A stretch of 64,000 nucleotides of DNA from Pseudomonas sp. RIT409 (GTDB lineage: Bacteria; Pseudomonadota; Gammaproteobacteria; Pseudomonadales; Pseudomonadaceae), in contig NZ_QARE02000012.1 in the NCBI RefSeq assembly GCF_003052515.2, forward strand, positions 114,343 through 178,342, read 5' to 3'. The notes under the pieces were generated by a model. That model was not told the origin of the DNA, searched no databases, and was given only the letters and a program-made list of their open reading frames with translations. Both the position numbers and the translations under genes were made by a program. How positions within the stretch are numbered: position 1 is the stretch's first letter; every line of letters starts with the position of its first letter. Shown one piece after another: positions 28,067 through 36,350 of the stretch.

Positions 28067-29395
28067 TCACAGGGGGAAGCTGAACTCGAAACTGGCGGCC
28101 AGATGGTCGGACGGGCCTGCTGCGCTCACGCGTCCCGTGGCCACCGGATCGATCGTTCCGTTGCTGACCGCGTAATCCAGCATGGAGGCGGGCTGCGTAC
28201 TGGGGTGGGTCTCCGACGCCGGCAGGGCCAGTTGGGCAAGCTCGGGCGGCGAAATCCAGTTGCCTTGCGCCGTCGTGGGCCGCGGGTCTCTGTTGAAGTC
28301 GCCTGCCATCACGAAACGCGTCGGCGTGTGCCAACTGACCTCCCTGAGCATGCGCGGCGCGTTCGAGCCCCCGTTGGAAATGGCGTGGAAGTTAAAGGCG
28401 GTAACGGTGTGCCTTGGTGCGTTTCGCCAACGGATTTCGACGCCGAGCGCCGGTCGGTAGGAGGGGGCGTCGTTCGCCGTGGGCAAACCGTCGGAAACGA
28501 CAACCGGGCTGACGGCTTCGATGTCGCTGCCACTGGCGACGAGGATGGCCAGATTCACCCGCAGCCGCTGAACGTCGAGAAAGAAGATCTGATATTGCTC
28601 GCCGCGTGTGGTACTGCCTGCTTGCCACAGGTAGTGACTGACCCTGAGCGTATTGCCGAACTGGTCCTGTGGGAAGTGGTCTGCGACGTGAGCCGCTGAT
28701 GCGGGCGGCTGCCCGGCCTCTTGAAGCATGACGATGGCATTTTCTCGGGCCAGCGCCAGTACGAACGTGCGCCATTTGGTGTCGGTGGCTTCGGACGAAC
28801 CTTGCATGTTCCACGTGGCCAGGCTCAGGGTTCTGGGCGTACCCGTGGACGAACGACCCACCTCGATGCGTGTGCCCTGAGCGTCGTTGATCACCCGCGC
28901 GTGGTGATAATCCCTCAACGCCCCTTGCAGCTGAATGCGCGACATCCACGGTCCGTAAGCTGCACCGACGATGATCTGCAGCATCCGCAACGCATCGGCG
29001 TGGTCCAGTGCCATCGGCCCGTGGGGCGCACGCAGGCCGTTCATGATGAAGCTGTGATGCAGGTGATAAAAACTGAGCAGTACCGGGAACGTGCCTTGGG
29101 GGCGGACACGGCTGATCAGGCTGATGAAACCCGCGTCGTTATAAAGCCGACTGAACAGCGAGGTGAGTGTCTGCGCGAGCTGGCATTGCATTGGCTCGTT
29201 GGCGCTGCGCATGTAGTGGAAGGACAAGGTGTAGGTCAGGTAGGCCGCGTTGTGGCGAGCGTCTTCCGGACTGGACGAAGCTAACTGGACAATGTCGGTG
29301 ATCACCACTTCAAGCTGAGTTTCAAAGGAATTGAACCCGTCAAGCGTCAATAAGTGTTGATCGATGTAATCGCGGATAGTTGAGCGAATCGGCAT
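28067..29395 (-). CDS. CdtB-like genotoxin nuclease with an unusual N-terminal domain
   Basis: 442 residues. From about residue 187 the protein follows cytolethal distending toxin subunit B: LATWNMQGSS (Asn196), LQEAGQPP (Glu226), RVNLAIL, FNFHAISNGG (His337), AGDFNRDP (Asp366, Asn368), MLDYAV and GPSDHLAA (Asp430, His431). All DNase I-fold catalytic positions are therefore kept, so an active DNase or phosphatase is expected. Residues 1-185 form a helical, His-rich region absent from classical CdtB, with no signal peptide, so secretion cannot be the usual Sec route. Second gene of a pair: the beta-propeller-like gene ends 42 bases upstream. No CdtA, CdtC, PltA or PltB homologue lies beside it. 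Confidence 0.85.
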   Translation of the reverse strand: MPIRSTIRDYIDQHLLTLDGFNSFETQLEVVITDIVQLASSSPEDARHNAAYLTYTLSFHYMRSANEPMQCQLAQTLTSLFSRLYNDAGFISLISRVRPQGTFPVLLSFYHLHHSFIMNGLRAPHGPMALDHADALRMLQIIVGAAYGPWMSRIQLQGALRDYHHARVINDAQGTRIEVGRSSTGTPRTLSLATWNMQGSSEATDTKWRTFVLALARENAIVMLQEAGQPPASAAHVADHFPQDQFGNTLRVSHYLWQAGSTTRGEQYQIFFLDVQRLRVNLAILVASGSDIEAVSPVVVSDGLPTANDAPSYRPALGVEIRWRNAPRHTVTAFNFHAISNGGSNAPRMLREVSWHTPTRFVMAGDFNRDPRPTTAQGNWISPPELAQLALPASETHPSTQPASMLDYAVSNGTIDPVATGRVSAAGPSDHLAASFEFSFPL

Positions 29396-29437
29396 GCTGG
29401 ATCTCGCACTAAAGGGTTATCAGTGAATGCCTGTCGT

Positions 29438-30289
29438 TTATCGAGAGAACACGACATTGAGTTCGCCGTTATGCGAGGCAGCCGAAGGGCTGGCCGTGCT
29501 GCAGGTCAAGGAATGGCTCAACGCGGGCGGGCTGATCGCGTTGCCGTCATAGCCGTACAGTTCCAGCGCGCCGGTGTTTCCGGCAAATATCAGCTTGAGT
29601 AGGCCGTTATGAATCGTGATGCCGGGCGAATGCTCATACGCCTGGTCGATCAAAAGCACGCGCCGGCTCCATTTGAAGCCGTCGTATTTCATCATCCAGA
29701 AGCGTCGGTCTCTCCGGTCCCGGTAGAACAGGTGAATCATGTTTTGATAGGTGATCGCTACCGGGCTCAGGTGGGTCATCGCCGGGCCGTCGCTGCCGGT
29801 GGGGACGATCGAGGAGCGTGTCCATTCCATCATGTCCGATGACGACTTACGGAAGATGTTTTCGCTGTCGGGCACTGTGCAGAACATATGCATGACGCCG
29901 TTGAGCGCAGCGAAAGTCGGTGTTTCCGAGAGGTCGCCGAACAGGCGAGGAACAGCGACAAAGCGTTTCGAGACTTCATTGTAACGGCACACTTTCATGT
30001 GCTGCTTGTTGTTCGCGTAGATCAGGTACAACCCGTCGTTATGGCTCACCAGTGCAGGCACGATACTGCTGACAGCGTCGACTCCGTCTACAAAATCCCA
30101 ACCCAGTGCGCCGCGCTTACTGATGACTTTAACGTTGCCGAGTTCTTCATCCAGGTAAGTGCAGTACATCAGCCCATGGTGCACGGCTGTTCGGCAGCCC
30201 CGATCGGAGGCCGAGTAGAGTTCAATTTCGTCGCTCAAGATGCCGTTGAGGTTATGGGTGTAATACAGGTGCATGAGGGTGTGATCCAT
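29438..30289 (-). CDS. Beta-propeller-like (lectin or sialidase-like repeat) protein
   Basis: 283 residues made of roughly five 48-55-residue repeats with the pattern AxxNGxxxLFYxD followed by Tyr/Trp-rich ends (VHHGLMYCTYLDE, VSHNDGLYLIYAN, AALNGVMHMFCTV, TYQNMIHLFYRDR, IHNGLLKLIFAGN, SHNGELNVVFSR). This suggests a five- to six-bladed propeller as in bacterial lectins and sialidase-type folds. No catalytic Asp box was found, so binding is more likely than hydrolysis. No signal peptide. The start ATG has no strong ribosome-binding site; the Met five codons later is an alternative. Operonic with the CdtB-like gene, it may be the receptor-binding or carrier partner, a role inferred from context only. 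Confidence 0.6.
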   Translation of the reverse strand: MDHTLMHLYYTHNLNGILSDEIELYSASDRGCRTAVHHGLMYCTYLDEELGNVKVISKRGALGWDFVDGVDAVSSIVPALVSHNDGLYLIYANNKQHMKVCRYNEVSKRFVAVPRLFGDLSETPTFAALNGVMHMFCTVPDSENIFRKSSSDMMEWTRSSIVPTGSDGPAMTHLSPVAITYQNMIHLFYRDRRDRRFWMMKYDGFKWSRRVLLIDQAYEHSPGITIHNGLLKLIFAGNTGALELYGYDGNAISPPALSHSLTCSTASPSAASHNGELNVVFSR

Positions 30290-30549
30290 CTATCAATGAG
30301 TGGGTCACGTAAACAGCCCCGTTGGCATCGGCCAATGGGCCATTTCTGCCGAGCAGGTCCGGCGTTCCGGACGGACAGCGAGGGAAATCCATGCAAGGTA
30401 TGTAGGAACACGTCATCGACGTTCCACAAATGGATGGCGAACGCTAGCTGCCGGACGGCGCACGGCGGACCTTGACGAGCATCTGTAACGGAATGATACT
30501 TCGCTCAAATTCATATAGATGACTAGATAACTACAACAGCGAAGCCGCC
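30290..30549. promoter_or_regulatory. Divergent promoter region between the propeller/CdtB unit and the GntR gene
   Basis: About 260 bases. The last 70 bases before the GntR start are AT-rich (CTCAAATTCATATAGATGACTAGATAACTA) and probably hold its promoter and autoregulatory operator. I see no clear regulatory site for the toxin-side gene. Confidence 0.35.
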
Positions 30550-31281
30550 ATGAATCGTCTATCCAGTGATGTCCGCCTGCCGCTTTACCAACGTCTGCGT
30601 GATCAATTGGCCGAGCAGATTGCCAACAACCGCTGGCGCCCCGGTGAGGCCATTCCCACGGAGGCCGCGTTGTCCACCGAGTATTGCCTCTCCACTGGCA
30701 CCGTGCGCAAAGCCATCGATATGCTGGTCAACGAGAATATTCTCGAACGCCAGCAGGGACGTGGGACCTTCATCCGCCGCCCTCAGTTCCAATCCTCGCT
30801 GTTCCGCTTCTTTCGCTTTCAAAGCATGGCCGGCGAGCGCCAGGTGCCGGAAAGCCGCATCTTGTCCATCGAGCCGGTGACTGCGCCTTCCGCCGTGTCG
30901 CAAGCGTTGGGCTTGCCGCTGGAGGCGCCCGTCATCCGCATGATCCGCCTGCGTCTGCTCGACGCCCAGCCGGTGCTCGCCGAAGAAATCTGGTTGCCTC
31001 AGGTGCAGTTCCAGGCCCTGCTCGAAAACGACCTGAGCAAAGAGGGCCCGCTGCTTTATCCGATCTACGAGACGCTGTGTGGCCAGGTGGTGGCCTACGC
31101 CGAAGAAACCCTCACCGCCGAGGCCGTAAACGACGTGCATGCGCGTCTGTTGCAAGTGCCCGAGGGCAGCCCCGTGGTGGTGATCGAACGCCTGGCCCGC
31201 AACTACGCCGGTCAGCCACTGGAGTGGCGGCGCTCGCGAGGGCATGCCAGCCATTTTCGATACAGCGTGGATATTCGCTGA
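30550..31281 (+). CDS. GntR-family regulator (HutC/UTRA type)
   Basis: 243 residues. The N-terminal winged helix (LYQRLRDQLAEQIANNRWRPGEAIPTEAALSTEY then GTVRKAIDMLVNENILERQQGRGTFI, about residues 11-77) is typical GntR. The C-terminal UTRA effector domain (about 90-240) shows PVIRMIRLRLLDAQPVLAEEIWLP and ends with SRGHASHFRYSVDI. It probably senses the compound handled by the two downstream genes and represses them. The gap to the MFS gene is about 130 bases, so that gene may have its own promoter. Confidence 0.93.
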   Translation: MNRLSSDVRLPLYQRLRDQLAEQIANNRWRPGEAIPTEAALSTEYCLSTGTVRKAIDMLVNENILERQQGRGTFIRRPQFQSSLFRFFRFQSMAGERQVPESRILSIEPVTAPSAVSQALGLPLEAPVIRMIRLRLLDAQPVLAEEIWLPQVQFQALLENDLSKEGPLLYPIYETLCGQVVAYAEETLTAEAVNDVHARLLQVPEGSPVVVIERLARNYAGQPLEWRRSRGHASHFRYSVDIR

Positions 31282-31414
31282 TTCAAAGATGCCTTGAGGG
31301 AAGGCGCCGCTCTTGCCCCAAAGGCCTCATGTTTGCCCTTGCTGTACAAGCCAAGCCTGTCACTCAGAACGGGCCCCACAACAACTGCCGCACCTACGTA
31401 TAAGGACAACAAGC

Positions 31415-32704
31415 ATGTTCAACTGGTATCGACAAGTCACCCCACGGGAGCGCAAGACGTTCTGGGCCTGTTTCGGCGGGTGGTCGCTGGACGCCCTGGA
31501 AGTCCAGATGTTCGGTCTGGCCATTCCGGCGCTGATCGCCGCATTTGCGTTGAGCAAGAGCGATGCCGGGCTGATCAGCGGTGTGACCCTGGTCACCTCC
31601 GCACTCGGTGGCTGGCTCGGCGGCACGCTGTCGGACCGTTACGGTCGCGTGCGGACGTTGCAGTGGATGATTCTCTGGTTTTCCTTCTTCACGTTCCTGT
31701 CGGCGTTCGTCACCGGCTTTCATTCGCTGTTGATCGTCAAGGCGCTGCAGGGCTTCGGCATCGGGGGCGAGTGGGCCGCGGGTGCGGTGCTGATGGCCGA
31801 AACCATCAATCCCAAATACCGCGGCAAGGTCATGGGCACGGTTCAAAGCGCCTGGGCGGTGGGCTGGGGCCTGGCGGTGGGTGTGTTCACGTTGATCTAT
31901 TCCTTCGTGCCGGCGGATATCGCCTGGCGGGTGATGTTCCTGGTCGGCCTGTTGCCGTCCTTGCTAATCATCTGGGTGCGCCGCAACGTCGAAGAACCGG
32001 ACAGCTTCCAGCGTCTGCAAAAAAACAACGCCACCGGTCAGAGTTTTTTCAAGTCCATGGCTGGTATCTTCCGACCTCAACTGCTGCGCGTAACCCTGCT
32101 GGGTGGCCTGCTGGGCCTGGGTGCCCACGGCGGTTACCACGCGGTGATGACCTGGCTGCCGACCTTCCTCAAGACCGAGCGCAACCTGTCGGTGCTCAAC
32201 TCCGGCGGATACCTGGCCGTGATCATTTTCGCGTTCTGGTGCGGTTGTGTGGCCAGTGGCTTCATGATCGATCGTATCGGCCGCCGGATGAACATCGTGC
32301 TGTTCGCCCTGTGCTGCGTCATCACCGTGCAGTGCTACGTGTTTCTGCCACTGACCAACACGCAGATGCTGTTCCTGGGTTTCCCGCTGGGCTTCTTCGC
32401 CGCAGGCATCCCGGCCAGCCTCGGGGCGCTGTTCAACGAACTGTACCCGGCAGACGTGCGCGGGGCAGGCGTCGGCTTCTGCTACAACTTCGGTCGCGTG
32501 CTGTCGTCAGTGTTCCCTTTCCTGGTAGGGCACATGAGTGAGTCCATGTCCCTGGGTTCGGCCATCGGCATCGATGCCGGTATCGCCTATGGCGTTGCCG
32601 TGATCGCCGCGCTGTGCCTGCCGGAAACCCGCGGCCGCAGCCTTGAAAACAGCGCTGCTGACGCCACAGGCAGCGCGCCGCGCAGTGAAACCGCCAGCGC
32701 TTGA
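31415..32704 (+). CDS. MFS transporter of the acid:proton symporter type
   Basis: 429 residues from the ATG at 31415 (AAGGACA upstream). Twelve membrane segments are seen. After helix 2 the MFS signature GGTLSDRYGRVR is intact, with a second copy after helix 8 (IDRIGRRMN). The motif GEWAAGAVLMAE and the segment PETRGRSLE near the C-terminus place it with metabolite:proton symporters (aromatic acid/sialate-type). It probably imports the organic acid processed by the neighbouring amidohydrolase under control of the upstream GntR protein. The exact substrate cannot be read from sequence. Confidence 0.88.
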   Translation: MFNWYRQVTPRERKTFWACFGGWSLDALEVQMFGLAIPALIAAFALSKSDAGLISGVTLVTSALGGWLGGTLSDRYGRVRTLQWMILWFSFFTFLSAFVTGFHSLLIVKALQGFGIGGEWAAGAVLMAETINPKYRGKVMGTVQSAWAVGWGLAVGVFTLIYSFVPADIAWRVMFLVGLLPSLLIIWVRRNVEEPDSFQRLQKNNATGQSFFKSMAGIFRPQLLRVTLLGGLLGLGAHGGYHAVMTWLPTFLKTERNLSVLNSGGYLAVIIFAFWCGCVASGFMIDRIGRRMNIVLFALCCVITVQCYVFLPLTNTQMLFLGFPLGFFAAGIPASLGALFNELYPADVRGAGVGFCYNFGRVLSSVFPFLVGHMSESMSLGSAIGIDAGIAYGVAVIAALCLPETRGRSLENSAADATGSAPRSETASA

Positions 32705-32769
32705 TGTTTCCTTATGGCGGCGGGTTCGGTGACACCGCAACCTTCCGCCTCTTCCGATAGATGAGACCC

Positions 32770-33615
32770 ATGTCCGACACCTTTCCCGCGTCGATCCTCG
32801 GTATCGACGGCCACGCACACGTATTCAGCAGCGAGCTGGATCTGACATCGGCACGACGCTACTCACCGGATTACGACGCCACGCTGGCGATGTATCAGCA
32901 CACTCTGCACAGCCATGGCCTGAGCCACGGCGTGCTGGTGCAGCCGAGCTTCCTGGGCACCGATAACCGTTATTTGCTCGACGCATTGAAGCAAGCACCC
33001 GAGCAACTGCGCGGCGTGGCGGTGGTGGAGCGCGACATCGCTCGCGCCGAACTGGAGGAGATGGACCGCCAAGGCGTGGTCGGTATCCGCCTGAACCTCA
33101 TGGGCAAGGCGCTTCCGGACTTTTCCGAGCCGCAATGGAAGGTCCTGTTCGGGCACGTCGCTGAACTCGGCTGGCACGTTGAACTGCATCGGCACGTGAT
33201 GGACATCCCTACGCTGATCCATGGCCTGATGCCGTTTGGCGTGAAGATCGTCGTCGATCATTTCGGTCGCCCCGATGCGCGATCTGGCCTCGATCAGGCG
33301 GGCCTGCGTGAGATGCTGGAACTGGGCTTGAGTGGTCAGGTCTGGGCAAAGGTCTCTGGCATCTACCGGCTGGAAGGCACCCCTCAAGAAAACCTTGAGT
33401 TCGCTCGCGTGCTGCTACCCTTGCTGCTGCAAACCTTCGGCCCGCAGCGACTGGTGTGGGGCAGTGACTGGCCGCACACCCAGCATGAACAGCGGATCAG
33501 CTATGCCTCGGTGGTCGAGCAGTTGCAGGCGCTGGGCTGCACACCGCAGGTGATGCGCTCACTGCTGATCGAGTCGCCGCAGGTGCTGTTCGATTTCTCG
33601 GTGGTTGAGGCGTGA
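32770..33615 (+). CDS. Amidohydrolase-2 family hydrolase (pyrone-dicarboxylate lactonase-like)
   Basis: 281 residues, TIM-barrel metal-dependent hydrolase. The metal and active-site motifs are DGHAHVF (N-terminus), ELHRHVMD, VDHFGRPD and VWGSDWPH. The last two and the length suit the LigI-like 2-pyrone-4,6-dicarboxylate lactonase branch, whose members open lactones of cyclic dicarboxylic acids. The ATG at 32770 was preferred over that at 32761 because GAG lies just before it. With the GntR regulator and symporter it forms a small uptake-and-hydrolysis unit. Substrate unknown. Confidence 0.85.
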   Translation: MSDTFPASILGIDGHAHVFSSELDLTSARRYSPDYDATLAMYQHTLHSHGLSHGVLVQPSFLGTDNRYLLDALKQAPEQLRGVAVVERDIARAELEEMDRQGVVGIRLNLMGKALPDFSEPQWKVLFGHVAELGWHVELHRHVMDIPTLIHGLMPFGVKIVVDHFGRPDARSGLDQAGLREMLELGLSGQVWAKVSGIYRLEGTPQENLEFARVLLPLLLQTFGPQRLVWGSDWPHTQHEQRISYASVVEQLQALGCTPQVMRSLLIESPQVLFDFSVVEA

Positions 33616-33658
33616 GACGCGGTCTGAAGGGCGTCGCTGAAGTGCTTCTGCCGAAGGC

Positions 33659-33773
33659 GTAGAAGCGCGCTTGGTCTGGGCCGCACTCGGACGATGGCGT
33701 CAATTCAGACACAGTGATGTTGAAGGATAGATCGCATTCGTCCGAGTGCGGCTCAGACCAAGCGCGCTCCTAC
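33659..33773. repeat. REP/BIME-type palindromic element
   Basis: Two inverted arms of 38-39 bases (33659-33696 and 33735-33773) match except for two mismatches and one indel, around a 38-base spacer. The arm core GCGCGCTTGGTCT plus CCGCACTCGGACGA recalls Pseudomonas REP units. It fills the gap between the convergent amidohydrolase and outer-membrane factor genes. Confidence 0.85.
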
Positions 33774-33781
33774 TGGGGTGC

Positions 33782-35200
33782 TTAGCTACCTGATGTCCAC
33801 CCCCCACCCAACGCCACCGCCAACCCGACGCTGGCCTGCAACCGACTAGTGTCCACTTCCTGCAACCTTCGCTGCGCCTGCAACGCATTGGTCTGCGCCG
33901 TCACCACGTCCAAATAATTCACAGCCCCCGCCTCATAGCTGCTGGTCGCCATGCGTTCGGCGCTTTGTGCAGCCTGCACGGCGGCTTGCTGGTCCTGGGA
34001 TTCCTGCTCCAGGTCACGCAACTGGCCCAGGTTGTCTTCCACTTCACGCACGGCTTTGAGTACCTGACTGTGGTACTGCGCGGCGGCTTCTTCGAACTCA
34101 GCCTTCGCCTGGCGCTCGTTGGCGCTGCGGCGGCCGCCATCGAAGATCGGCAGGCTGACCAGCGGCCCCAGCGCCCAATAGCGGTTGGCCGCCGCCAGCA
34201 GGTTGCCGCTGCCTTGGGTCTGGCCGCCGAGCAGACCGGTCAGGCTGAAATCGGGATACCACGCCGCTTTTGCCACGCCAATGTTGGCGTTGGCGGCGAA
34301 CACGCGACGCTCGGCGGCGGCGACGTCGGACCGTTGTTGCAACAGGCTGCCGGGGAGCGCCTGGGGGATGTCCGGCTGCTTCAAGGGTTCAGCATCATGG
34401 ACGAGCGCGAAGTCGCTGGGCAGCACGCCCACCAATTCGGCGATGGCGTGTTCACTCAGGTTGCTCTGGGCCTTCACATCGTCCAGTTGCGCCCGGGCCT
34501 CGGCCAGTTGGCTTTGGGCACGGGTCAGGTCCAGCGCCGAGGCGATCTTGCCTTCATAGCGGTCGCGGGTCAGTTGCAGGGCCTGGGTGTAGTCGTTCAG
34601 TGAGGCTTGCAGAATTCGGCTTTGCGCATCCAGCCCACGGGCCTGAACGTAGAGCGTCGCCAGTTGCTTTTGCAGGCTCAGGCGCGCGACGGCCAGGTCG
34701 TCTGCGGAGGCTTGAGCCTGGGCGTCACCCGCTGCCACCTGGTTGCGAATCTTGCCCCATAGGTCCGGGTCGAAATTGAGGCTAAAACCGGTCGTGTCGC
34801 TGTTGTACACCGAAGGCTGAGCGTTGCCGCGCAGGGGCCTGCGGTCCGACTGCCGCTGACGCAACGGCGCCACACTGGCGTTCACCTGCGGGAACAGCCC
34901 GGCGTGCAACTGGCTGGCATAGGCCACCGACGCCTCGTAATGGGCAAGGGCCGCTTTCAAGTCGGGGTTAGCGTCCAGTAACCGGTGTTGCAGTCGATCG
35001 AGTTGTGCGTCCTGAAACACCGCCCACCATTGGCGTTGCAACTGATCGGCGGGTTTCGCCGGACGCCACGGCCCTGCGTCTTCCTTGAAGTGCTCAGGCA
35101 TCGGGACGGCAGGGGGCGTGTAGTTCGGCGCCAACGAGCAGCCTTGCAAGGTCAGCGCGCCCACCATGGCCAGCGCGAGGTATTCAAGCCTTGGGCGCAT
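33782..35200 (-). CDS. NodT/OprM-family outer-membrane efflux lipoprotein
   Basis: 472 residues from the ATG at 35200. The signal peptide ends in a lipobox (LTLQGC), giving a lipidated Cys at position 21. The outer-membrane factor repeats are present: two copies of the coiled-coil helices (DLAVARLSLQKQLATLYVQARGLDAQSRIL and AEARAQLDDVKAQSNLSEHAIAELVG region; QAKAEFEEAAAQYHSQVLKAVREVEDNLGQL). YPDFSLTGLLGGQ and GPLVSLPIFDGGRR are family hallmarks. It forms the outer-membrane duct of the RND pump encoded upstream; its start overlaps the adaptor gene by 17 bases. Confidence 0.93.
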   Translation of the reverse strand: MRPRLEYLALAMVGALTLQGCSLAPNYTPPAVPMPEHFKEDAGPWRPAKPADQLQRQWWAVFQDAQLDRLQHRLLDANPDLKAALAHYEASVAYASQLHAGLFPQVNASVAPLRQRQSDRRPLRGNAQPSVYNSDTTGFSLNFDPDLWGKIRNQVAAGDAQAQASADDLAVARLSLQKQLATLYVQARGLDAQSRILQASLNDYTQALQLTRDRYEGKIASALDLTRAQSQLAEARAQLDDVKAQSNLSEHAIAELVGVLPSDFALVHDAEPLKQPDIPQALPGSLLQQRSDVAAAERRVFAANANIGVAKAAWYPDFSLTGLLGGQTQGSGNLLAAANRYWALGPLVSLPIFDGGRRSANERQAKAEFEEAAAQYHSQVLKAVREVEDNLGQLRDLEQESQDQQAAVQAAQSAERMATSSYEAGAVNYLDVVTAQTNALQAQRRLQEVDTSRLQASVGLAVALGGGWTSGS

Positions 35201-36350
35201 GTGCACCTCCGGCGTCGGCCACTTGCACCGCGTCGTTTTCACGCAGGGCATCGGGCGGGTTGTCGATGACCTTGTCGGCGGCCTGCAGGCCTTGATCGAT
35301 CACCAGCCGGTCGCCCAGGTCCATGGCGATGTGAATGTTGCGCAGGTGCACATGACCGCTGCTGTCCAGGGTCGCGGCCTGCGTGCCCTTGGCCCGGAAA
35401 ATCAGTGCACTGGCCGGGATGCTCAGACCCTGGCTGCTTGCGGCGACGGGTAAGGTGGCATCGGCGTAATCGCCGGGGAGCAGCGCGCTATCGGGGTTAT
35501 CGGCAACGAACTGTGCCAGCAGCGTACCGGAACGTGGATCGACCGCCGTGGAATCCCCCAATAGCGTGGCCTTGTAGGTCTGCCCCGGGTGTTCTGGCAC
35601 GCTCAACTGCACCGACAGGCCGGGGTGGATGACACTGGCGTAGTTTTGCGGAATCGGCACGTAGAGGCGCAAGCGATGGGTGTCGGCCATGCTGAACAAC
35701 GGCGTGCCGCCACCATCGTCGGCCTTGATCAACTGGCCTATGTCAGTGTTGCGTGCGGTGATCGTACCGGTGAATGGCGCCCGAATGATTTTGTACGCCG
35801 TCAGGTCATTCAGGCGTCGGTAATCCGCTTCAGCGGCCTGCACATCGGCTTTCGCAGCCGTGGCAGCAGCGACCTTTTCATCCACTTCCTGTTGCGACAC
35901 CGAATGCGTCGCGAGCAGGTGTTGCCACCGTTCGGCAGTGGTTTGAGCGATGCGTGCGTTAGCCTGTTGCTGAGCCAGATGGGCGCGTGTCTGCACCAGT
36001 TGCTGGTCCAGTTCCGGGCTGTCGATGTGGGCCAGGACCTGACCGGCCTGTACCTGCGTGCCGATGTCAGCACTCCAGTCTTTCAGGTAGCCGCTGACCC
36101 GAGCGTTGATCGATGCCTTGCTCCAGGCCTCCAGCCGTGCTGGCAGTTGCAGGATGTCGCCCTGAGCCTTCCGTGATGGCGAGACCACGGTCACCACCGG
36201 CATGGACTGGCTTTCGGTCCAGGCCGCGACGTCATGGTCATGACGGGTGCGTGCTGCCAGGCCGTTGGCGACCAACAGCGCCGCCAGGGTCAGGCCGCCG
36301 ACGCCGGTCAGCATCAGGCGTTTACGCGAAGGGGTGTTTTCAGACGACAT
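35184..36350 (-). CDS. RND efflux membrane-fusion (periplasmic adaptor) protein
   Basis: 388 residues from the ATG at 36350, with GGAG 9 bases upstream. An N-terminal membrane anchor (LMLTGVGGLTLAALLVANGLA) is followed by a split lipoyl domain (ARVSGYLKDWSADIGTQVQAGQVLAHIDSPELDQQ and YKIIRAPFTGTITARNTDIGQLI), a helical hairpin between them (about residues 85-165) and a beta-barrel (LRLYVPIPQNYASVIHPGLSVQLSVPE). It bridges the pump and the outer-membrane factor. Its start overlaps the pump gene by 11 bases and its end overlaps the outer-membrane factor gene, so all three are translationally coupled. Confidence 0.93.
   Translation of the reverse strand: MSSENTPSRKRLMLTGVGGLTLAALLVANGLAARTRHDHDVAAWTESQSMPVVTVVSPSRKAQGDILQLPARLEAWSKASINARVSGYLKDWSADIGTQVQAGQVLAHIDSPELDQQLVQTRAHLAQQQANARIAQTTAERWQHLLATHSVSQQEVDEKVAAATAAKADVQAAEADYRRLNDLTAYKIIRAPFTGTITARNTDIGQLIKADDGGGTPLFSMADTHRLRLYVPIPQNYASVIHPGLSVQLSVPEHPGQTYKATLLGDSTAVDPRSGTLLAQFVADNPDSALLPGDYADATLPVAASSQGLSIPASALIFRAKGTQAATLDSSGHVHLRNIHIAMDLGDRLVIDQGLQAADKVIDNPPDALRENDAVQVADAGGAHAPKA

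Noticed and set aside
28067..30289. Prophage or integrative element carrying the CdtB-like pair
   Set aside because: No integrase, phage gene, tRNA edge or direct repeats found on either side; base composition is near that of neighbours.
31294..32541. Plus-strand open frame of about 415 codons overlapping the MFS gene
   Set aside because: Arg/Gly/Pro-rich translation typical of an out-of-frame reading; the MFS frame has clear membrane helices.
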